NCBI RefSeq assembly: GCF_002608075.1
Contig: NZ_LAHA01000003.1
Location: forward strand, 188,943-252,942
Length of the DNA: 64,000 nt
Reading direction: 5' to 3'
Source of the DNA: Nostoc linckia z4
Lineage (GTDB): Bacteria; Cyanobacteriota; Cyanobacteriia; Cyanobacteriales; Nostocaceae
The notes beneath the pieces were generated by a model, which saw nothing but the letters and a program-made list of their open reading frames with translations, ran no database searches and was not told the DNA's origin. This document shows, one piece after another, positions 58,354 to 64,000 of this stretch. Made by a program: the position numbers and the translations under genes. How positions within the stretch are numbered: the stretch's first letter is position 1; every line of letters starts with the position of its first letter.

Positions 58354-58742
58354 AAATTTTTATATCTCTCTAGCAACAAGTTAGTTCCTAAGAACTTACA
58401 CACAGAATTTGATTGAACTATATAAGGATATCCGTTAAGCCGTGTTTAAGTCTCGCCCTTGATTTAATCTAGCGTTAGCAGATGCTCTCTGGTCGTAGGG
58501 AATATTACTTTTTGCTTTGATGATAGTAGAGGCAATAGTTAAGATTTATTATCAATATATTCAAATTTTAAGTATAAATATATAGCAATCCTATTTGAGT
58601 TGTGAAAAATTTCAGTAGTGGTCGTTGACTGTTGAATGTTCACTGTCAACTGTTAACAGTTAACGGTCAACAGCAGCAAGATTTCACAAATGATTTAGGA
58701 CTGCTATATGCTTTTATTCCATTGGAAAAGCCGAGTTGAGAA
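58354..58742. other. Intergenic region between gor and the FecR gene
   Basis: Part of about 530 bases without a gene. It contains GTTGACTGTTGAATGTTCAC, then the 14-base palindrome AACTGTTAACAGTT near 58650, belonging to the GTTGACT repeat class also seen near 4900 and 27600. The gor promoter should lie near 58354-58500. Confidence 0.5.
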
Positions 58743-58872
58743 TAGGACTTACGCACAGGTAACGGAAAATTGTAAATATAAAGCGGCTTGTTGCAGGTTA
58801 CCACACAGCACGTAAAGAACACGGAGAGAAGTTGCAGTGTGTGGGATACCGCTGGTTTTTGCGTAAGTCCTA
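58743..58872. mobile_element. MITE-like element with 13-bp inverted ends
   Basis: TAGGACTTACGCA at 58743-58755 and its perfect complement at 58860-58872 bound 104 bases without coding capacity. A second, degenerate copy is at 4678-4765 and lone ends at 24957 and 39360. Size, termini and multiplicity fit a non-autonomous miniature transposable element. No transposase gene with such ends is in the window. Confidence 0.7.
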
Positions 58873-58887
58873 GCAAAGAAAGCAGAC

Positions 58888-60321
58888 TCAGGTTGTTTCT
58901 GGAACATCTCCTGGGTCAGTTGGCGTTACTGGGCCGCCATCTCCTGGGTCAGTTGGCGTTCCTGAACCGCCATCTCCTGGGTCAGTTGGCGTTCCTGAAC
59001 CGCCATCTCCTGGGTTAGTTGGCGTTCCCGACCCGCCATCTCCTGGGTCAGTTGGCGTTCCCGACCCGCCACCTACCGGGTCAGTTGGTGTTACCGTGCC
59101 GCCATCTCCTGGGTCAGTTGGTGTTCCCGACCCGCCACCTACCGGGTCAGTTGGTGTTCCCGACCCGCCATCTCCTGGGTCAGTTGGCGTTCCCGACCCA
59201 CCACCTACCGGGTCAGTTGGCGTTCCCGACCCACCACCTACCGGGTCAGTTGGCGTTCCCGAACCACCACCTACTGGGTCAGTTGGTGTTCCCGACCCAC
59301 CACCTACCGGGTTGGTTGGCGTTCCTGAATCAACAACTGGTGGTTGGACTGTGGGATTTTGAGGTCTGGTTGTGGTTCCAGTAGAATCAACAGAAACATT
59401 ATTATTCGGCACAGTTGTGTTGTTAGTGCCTGTAGTCTGCTGCTCAGTATTTGAGAGTACTTGCCCTGTTTCCTCGAAGGAGTTTACTGGAGATTCATCT
59501 GCTGTGGGAGCTATTGGAGAATTATTTGTCACAGCATTGTTAGTTGTTTCATTTGAAGGGCTGTTAGTTAACTCTAAGAAAGATGGGTTTTCAACTACTC
59601 CACTACCTGTTATTGGCGACTGTGCTTGTAAAGCCGCGGACGTTTCAGCTTGAACGCTGGCCATAGCTGGGTCTACATTAGGTGTAGCACTTTGCTTATT
59701 TAAATCCAATCCCCGTACTAAATCACTAGTTTCATAAAAATTTCTCAGATCGAAATCGTATAAACCCTGAAATTTGCCTTTAACTATGACTATCAGCTGT
59801 CCTGCTTGGAGTACTTTAGTTTGAGAAGCTTCCTTGTTAGAAACTTCAATACCGCTGTTTGTCAGGGCACCTACAACTGTGGTGTCTGTTTGCTGGTCGT
59901 AGCGTACAAATAATGCTGAACCACGAATCGCGGCTGCTGCACTAGGGGTTTGTATACGTGTTTGTCCCCTACCTGGTGGTATCAATAATAATGCTGTTCC
60001 GTTTGATAGTCTAAAGCTGCGAGTTCTAGGTAAAAATTGAAAAATAGCCTGTTCCCCTACTCTTGCTAGTGAGCCGTCGTTAAACCGCAAGTCTGCTAGA
60101 GAAGCTCGACCAGTTGACAACCCATCCCCAGGGATCATTGCATCTGATTTTTGTGCAGGACGCTTCTTGAGTTTGTTTCTGGGTATTAGTTGTACTAAGT
60201 TACGGAGGTTCTGAATCTCAGCTCGTGTTAAAGGAGTTACAGCACTTGCACGTTCTGGTAAAGGCAGTGCGGCAATTCCCCATAAACTAATTACTAACAG
60301 TGGTAAGGATCTATTAAACAT
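58888..60321 (-). CDS. FecR-domain protein with Gly/Thr/Pro repeats
   Basis: 477 residues from the ATG at 60321; a TTG at 60345 is possible. A signal peptide (MFNRSLPLLVISLWGIAALP, likely cut near ASA) directs export. The FecR domain spans about 60-195: DGLSTGRASLADLRFNDGS, GTALLLIPPGRGQTRIQTPS, AAIRGSALFV. After an Asn/Thr-rich spacer the C-terminal 140 residues are about a dozen 11-residue units GGGSGTPTDPV or DGGSGTPTDPG. Exported FecR-domain proteins in cyanobacteria often have such linkers; the function is unknown. Divergent from an outer-membrane protein gene. Confidence 0.8.
   Translation of the reverse strand: MFNRSLPLLVISLWGIAALPLPERASAVTPLTRAEIQNLRNLVQLIPRNKLKKRPAQKSDAMIPGDGLSTGRASLADLRFNDGSLARVGEQAIFQFLPRTRSFRLSNGTALLLIPPGRGQTRIQTPSAAAAIRGSALFVRYDQQTDTTVVGALTNSGIEVSNKEASQTKVLQAGQLIVIVKGKFQGLYDFDLRNFYETSDLVRGLDLNKQSATPNVDPAMASVQAETSAALQAQSPITGSGVVENPSFLELTNSPSNETTNNAVTNNSPIAPTADESPVNSFEETGQVLSNTEQQTTGTNNTTVPNNNVSVDSTGTTTRPQNPTVQPPVVDSGTPTNPVGGGSGTPTDPVGGGSGTPTDPVGGGSGTPTDPVGGGSGTPTDPGDGGSGTPTDPVGGGSGTPTDPGDGGTVTPTDPVGGGSGTPTDPGDGGSGTPTNPGDGGSGTPTDPGDGGSGTPTDPGDGGPVTPTDPGDVPETT
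58905..59320. repeat. 33-bp tandem repeat in the FecR gene
   Basis: About twelve 33-bp units encoding 11 residues each, with two variants (PVGGG and PGDGG). Units are nearly identical at DNA level, so copy number may vary between strains. Confidence 0.85.
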
Positions 60322-61496
60322 AATTTGATAACTTTTAAACTTCAAGTAATACCAAATACACTAATGCTTTAAGATGCAGCTAATTCTGATAGATAGCCAT
60401 CTGTTTTGGGTAAATTTATTTGCAATTCAGTCTACATTTGACAAATAAAATAAATAACTAATAAGTATGTGTTTAGTTTATTTAAGTTTTGATTCTAAAA
60501 CTTACCTCGTTATGCAATCAAGCCTAGAGTTAATTTAAATGGTGAGTTTCAATATCAACAATTAAACGAACAATGATGTCAAAGATATTTTGGGAAAATT
60601 CTTGAATATTTTCGACACATTAATCCACATTTGACGAAAAAAGAGTAAGCAAGATCTAAAATCTTTTTTGGTAAATATGAATTTACGGACAGAAATAAAT
60701 GTTGAATACAACATCAATAAGATTTCAGATATCTTTTGACAAAAAGAATCGTTACTCATCATCTCAACTAACTAACTGTGAAGTTGTTAGATAGCTATTA
60801 AGCTCTAAATCGCTAGCTATACTTGATTCCCGTTCTTCTATTACCCTCATAAGAAAAATATTATGAGAAACTGCCATCAATCTTTTGCTCAATTCTCTTC
60901 AAGTTAAGAGAGCCTAAGAACTGTATTAAATTTGTTGATATTTACTGTAAATGGTACAGTAGGTAACTTAGAGAAACTAGAAGTTTAAATGTGATAGAAG
61001 AACGGTAAGTTAGGTCAGCACTATGAAAATTAATTTTTTATAGTCATCATTTGTCATTTTTCATGAGTAAGGGTTTCAGAGATGTTTACATTTTGTAACT
61101 TAGTTTTATTAGTTGCTGTCTATGTTATTAAACAACAATTAAGGGAAACTGGTATCACAACAGATGATTATGGCAAAAAAATCTGGGAGTAAATCCGAAA
61201 AAGAGTAATTTGAGTTGGTAGATATCAGTATATACCTAAAAAGCTGAACTACATGCACTCAATTGTATTTTTGAATAGGAACTGATGATACAGCTTCTAG
61301 GTCTACATTCAATACTGCTCAGGTTTTGGATTTTAAACTGGAATTTGGTTTGGGGAAAAGGTTAATGGTTCGACAAGCTCACCAACCGGTTAACGGTTAA
61401 AGGTTTTTTCTTTCCCTTTTCCCCTTTCCCTTTCCCCCAAAACCCGACAAGTATTGGGTCTACATTTGCCAAACGTCCTTAACGCAATCGAATGAG
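60322..61496. other. Intergenic region between divergent FecR and OMP genes
   Basis: About 1175 bases, AT-rich. It contains a possible 36-codon ORF (61082-61192) and a GGGGAAAAGGTTAA/CCTTTTCCCC repeat block at 61350-61440 that includes the 25-bp inverse copy of 42711-42735. The 66-codon minus-strand frame at 60562-60762 is not supported. Confidence 0.5.
61082..61192 (+). CDS. Possible 36-residue membrane peptide
   Basis: ATG at 61082, reading MFTFCNLVLLVAVYVIKQQL and a charged tail ending in DDYGKKIWE before TAA. One hydrophobic helix followed by a polar tail is a plausible small membrane protein. It has no strong ribosome-binding site and could be chance. Confidence 0.3.
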   Translation: MFTFCNLVLLVAVYVIKQQLRETGITTDDYGKKIWE

Positions 61497-62960
61497 ATGC
61501 GATTCAAGAACTGGAAAAATTTATTTTTTTGGATTTTGTTAGCTTCCACAGTTGGTAGCTGGTTTTGCATCAGAGTCGATGCAGCAGAATCTCCAAATCA
61601 TGATTTAGCATCAATGGGTCGCATTCATTCTTCTGGTACTTCTTCAGGAGACGCTACGCTAACAACACAGCAACTAGGGAAAGAATTGCCACCACAGGAA
61701 CGGTTACTGGGTAGTGGGTATCGCGAAAGAAAATCTTTGAAGATTTGGTTAGGGTATCAATCCCCAATTCCCAGTTCAAAAATTGTATCTTTAGCAACTA
61801 TACAGTTAACTGATGGGTCATGCGAGGATTTAGAACAAGACACAATTAACTTGTTGTGCAAGCACTTTAGTGAGTCCCAAAGTTTGAATTTGCAGACACC
61901 GTTAGATTTGGCACAGGAAACACCACAAGTTACACAAGCGCAACCAACACCAAATCCAGAACCAGGGGATACTCCAGAACAAAATGATTCACCACAGCTA
62001 GAATCTCAGCCAAGTAATTTGCCCATATCTCCTCCAGACTCAACACAGCAATTGTTGAATCTACCTGAGATCGAACGTTCACAAAAACTAGAAAGATTGA
62101 GAAAGCTGCTGCAACAGCCAAAACAGCCACCTGAGTCTGATAGCGATCGCGAATTGGGATTGCGCGTGCGGTTACAACCCTTAGAACAACAGCCACTACC
62201 GCCGCAGCCTGTACCTAAATTTAAACCCGTCGGCTATCTCAAGGCACGTGTCGGTTACTTTCAGACCACTAATATTTTTTCCTCAAAAAACGATCCCACA
62301 GAAGATGGTTTAATTATTTCTGGGCTGACACTAGCCTCTGCATATTTCCCCATAGGATCTAAAACTTATTTAAACGGTTCAATTGATGGCAATATCATTC
62401 GTTATTTAGATCAATCGCAATTTCATTACAACCAACTGAGATTTAATCTGAGTCTTTACCAACAGCTATCGCCGCGAATGTATGGAGAAATCAGTTTTAG
62501 CAATCAGCAGTTATTTTATGCCAACAACAGCGATCGCCCCAATAGCTTCAAAGCAGGCGATCGCTTTTTAAATGAAAATGCCGTGAAAATGTCTTTCGGA
62601 CGACGAGATCCCTTAACCTCAAAATTGATGTTAGATAGCTTATACGAATTGAGTGTCAATTTTGCCGATCCTCTAAGCCGCAGCCGCATCATCAATTCTT
62701 TTTGGTTTTCTCTAAACTATTACTTGCAAAAGCCTCTGCAAGTTGGTATCGACTATCAAGTCAACTTTTCTGATTTTACACAGCGCGATCGAGAAGATTT
62801 ATTTCACAGACTATTTGCACACTTAAATTATCGAATATCCGATGTTAGCAGTATGAACTTCCAGACTGGTGTTACCTTCGGGAATTCAACCGCCCAAAAC
62901 ATTGATTTCGATGGCTGGTTCTTCAGTATCAATTACAATTTGCAACTAGGTCGGTTTTGA
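61497..62960 (+). CDS. Outer-membrane beta-barrel-like protein
   Basis: 487 residues. A signal peptide (MRFKNWKNLFFWILLASTVG, cut near VDA) is followed by a Pro/Gln-rich region (about 130-240) and a C-terminal half of alternating hydrophobic strands. Examples are GYLKARVGYFQTTNIF, KTYLNGSIDGNIIRYL, YNQLRFNLSLYQQLSP and ending SINYNLQLGRF, with a terminal Phe as expected for BamA-dependent insertion. No substrate can be named. It is divergent from the FecR-domain gene, and the two may belong together. Confidence 0.75.
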   Translation: MRFKNWKNLFFWILLASTVGSWFCIRVDAAESPNHDLASMGRIHSSGTSSGDATLTTQQLGKELPPQERLLGSGYRERKSLKIWLGYQSPIPSSKIVSLATIQLTDGSCEDLEQDTINLLCKHFSESQSLNLQTPLDLAQETPQVTQAQPTPNPEPGDTPEQNDSPQLESQPSNLPISPPDSTQQLLNLPEIERSQKLERLRKLLQQPKQPPESDSDRELGLRVRLQPLEQQPLPPQPVPKFKPVGYLKARVGYFQTTNIFSSKNDPTEDGLIISGLTLASAYFPIGSKTYLNGSIDGNIIRYLDQSQFHYNQLRFNLSLYQQLSPRMYGEISFSNQQLFYANNSDRPNSFKAGDRFLNENAVKMSFGRRDPLTSKLMLDSLYELSVNFADPLSRSRIINSFWFSLNYYLQKPLQVGIDYQVNFSDFTQRDREDLFHRLFAHLNYRISDVSSMNFQTGVTFGNSTAQNIDFDGWFFSINYNLQLGRF

Positions 62961-63163
62961 AAAAAGTGAGGAGAGTTAGGAGTTAGGAGTTAGGAGTTAG
63001 GAGTTGGGAGTTAGGAGTTGGGAGTTGGGAGTTGGGAGTTAGGAGTTAGGAGTTGAGAGTTGAGAGTCGGGAGTTAGAAGTTGGGAGTTAGGAGTTAGGA
63101 GTTGAGAGTTGGGAGTCGGGAGTCAGAAGTTTTAATTCTTAACTTATAACTCCTCACTCCTAA
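62961..63163. repeat. GGAGTTA heptamer array
   Basis: Over twenty tandem GAGTTAG/GAGTTGG/GAGTCGG heptamers from about 62970 to 63130, ending in a short complementary CTCCTCACTCCTAAC stretch. It lies between the convergent OMP and sulfurtransferase genes. Confidence 0.85.
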
Positions 63164-63985
63164 CTATAAATAAGAAATCCAATCACTCCAGCTACCAGCA
63201 TAAAGTTTACCTTTGTTGATGCCAGCTAATTCTAGAGAAAGTAAATTCACACAAGCGGTAACGCCGGAACCGCAATAAACTAAGATTTCTTTGGCTGTTT
63301 CTAGGTTCTCCCAGCGATGGCGTTGTTCTGCTTCAGGAAGTAGGTAACCTGAAGAATCTGTAACTTCTTGCCAAGGATAGTTGACTGCACCAGGAATATG
63401 TCCGGCAATTTTATCAATTGGTTCTCGTTCACCTCGGTAGCGATCGCTTTCTCTGGAATCTACTAACACTACATCTGGTCTGTCTTTGCGGCTTTTTACT
63501 GCTGTAATATTTACAACTTTTTCTGTTTGTAGTTGAGGTACAAACTTACCCATTCGCGGCTGAGGAATAACATCTGTGACAGGATAACCAGCTTTTTGCC
63601 AGCCGCTAAAACCTCCATCGAGTACTGCTACTTGTTCGTGTCCTAGATAGCGCAACAGCCACCACAAACGAGCTGCAAAGGCAAAGCGCGAATCATCATA
63701 CGCTACAACCAAGCTTTCTTGGTAATTGATCCCAATTGCTGCAAATTTGTTAGCGATATCATTAGGATCGGGTAAAGGATGTCTCCCGCCATGCTTAGCC
63801 ACTGGGCTGGAAAGATCCTGATTCAAATCTAAGTAATATGAACCTTTAATATGACTTGTTTGATACTGTTGTTTTCCTAGTTGTGAATTTGCTAGAGAAA
63901 AACGACAATCCACAATGACCACTTGTGGATCTTCGAGATGCTCAAACAACCAAGCTGGGGAAACAACTGTTTTTGAATTGGGCAT
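63164..63985 (-). CDS. Two-domain sulfurtransferase (rhodanese family)
   Basis: 273 residues. Thiosulfate or 3-mercaptopyruvate sulfurtransferase. An N-terminal inactive rhodanese domain (about 8-130, VVSPAWLFEHLEDPQVVIVD and HIKGSYYLDLNQDLSS) precedes the active one (about 155-270, VVLVDSRESDRYRGEREP, GHIPGAVNYPW), with catalytic Cys238 in YCGSGVTACVN. The CGSGVTA loop points to mercaptopyruvate sulfurtransferase as in SseA; thiosulfate specificity is not excluded. Starts at the ATG at 63985; the region before it has GGGGGATGGGG repeat sequence at the window edge. Confidence 0.93.
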   Translation of the reverse strand: MPNSKTVVSPAWLFEHLEDPQVVIVDCRFSLANSQLGKQQYQTSHIKGSYYLDLNQDLSSPVAKHGGRHPLPDPNDIANKFAAIGINYQESLVVAYDDSRFAFAARLWWLLRYLGHEQVAVLDGGFSGWQKAGYPVTDVIPQPRMGKFVPQLQTEKVVNITAVKSRKDRPDVVLVDSRESDRYRGEREPIDKIAGHIPGAVNYPWQEVTDSSGYLLPEAEQRHRWENLETAKEILVYCGSGVTACVNLLSLELAGINKGKLYAGSWSDWISYL

Positions 63986-64000
63986 GGGGGATGGGGGGAT

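Noticed and set aside
59019..59384. Long plus-strand frames across the FecR repeat
   Set aside because: They are antisense readings of the 33-bp repeat and lack start signals.
60562..60762. 66-codon minus-strand frame between the FecR and OMP genes
   Set aside because: Lys/Phe/Ser-rich sequence expected from AT-rich DNA, with no start signal.
60431..61468. TCTACATTTG repeated at 60431 and 61459 as an operator of the FecR/OMP pair
   Set aside because: A 10-mer twice in AT-rich DNA is weak evidence, and spacing to the starts is unequal.

Overview
The window comes from a filamentous, probably heterocyst-forming cyanobacterium of the Nostoc/Calothrix/Tolypothrix type. The evidence is the frequent GCGATCGC (HIP1) octamers, many short tandem heptamer repeats between genes, a hormogonium polysaccharide (hps) gene cluster, a CyaC-type adenylate cyclase, carotene hydroxylase CrtR, and several families found mainly in cyanobacteria (DUF3086, DUF3119, HpsJ). 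It looks chromosomal and mostly housekeeping. I see no phage, CRISPR array, transposase gene or integrated island.

Layout. 1-2385: 3' part of a membrane-anchored HAMP protein with four GAF domains. Two of these carry cyanobacteriochrome cysteine motifs, and no output domain follows. 2.5-14 kb: amidohydrolase, small secreted protein, O-methyltransferase, glyoxalase I, ClpB, a MazF-type toxin-antitoxin pair and cobalamin-dependent MetH. 14.4-28.6 kb: hormogonium polysaccharide region on one strand, with HpsA, prepilin-like HpsB/HpsC/HpsD, a tandem pair of HpsE-like glycosyltransferases, a third glycosyltransferase, a further prepilin, a DUF2064 protein, HpsJ and a family 2 glycosyltransferase. 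29-34.4 kb: DUF502 membrane protein, NusB, FtsY and a GAF-PP2C phosphatase. 34.4-38.3 kb, minus strand: PlsY, DUF3086, DUF3119 and an MlaE-type permease, a plausible membrane-lipid cluster. 38.7-48.1 kb: small membrane protein, SppA, AroH, CrtR, pyruvate kinase, an M61 PDZ peptidase, tRNA-Gly and a TonB-like protein. 48.2-64 kb: CyaC, acetyltransferase, an unknown protein, HisC, a YqiA-like esterase, glutathione reductase, a FecR protein divergent from an outer-membrane protein, and a sulfurtransferase.

The hps genes should work together: prepilin-like proteins form a secretion apparatus and the glycosyltransferases build the exported gliding polysaccharide. The photoreceptor-like protein and CyaC are sensory genes of kinds that often feed motility or development, but no direct link is visible here.

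The most notable feature of the non-coding DNA is its repeat load: several hairpin or MITE-like families, inverted heptamer arrays, and cases where repeat DNA enters or ends a coding sequence (1-2385, the glycosyltransferase ending at 25021, and cyaC). I found no wholly new system. The best leads are the four-GAF photoreceptor without output, the extended hps locus, the PlsY/DUF3086/DUF3119/MlaE cluster and the repeat families. All family assignments come from reading the sequence; no database search was run.
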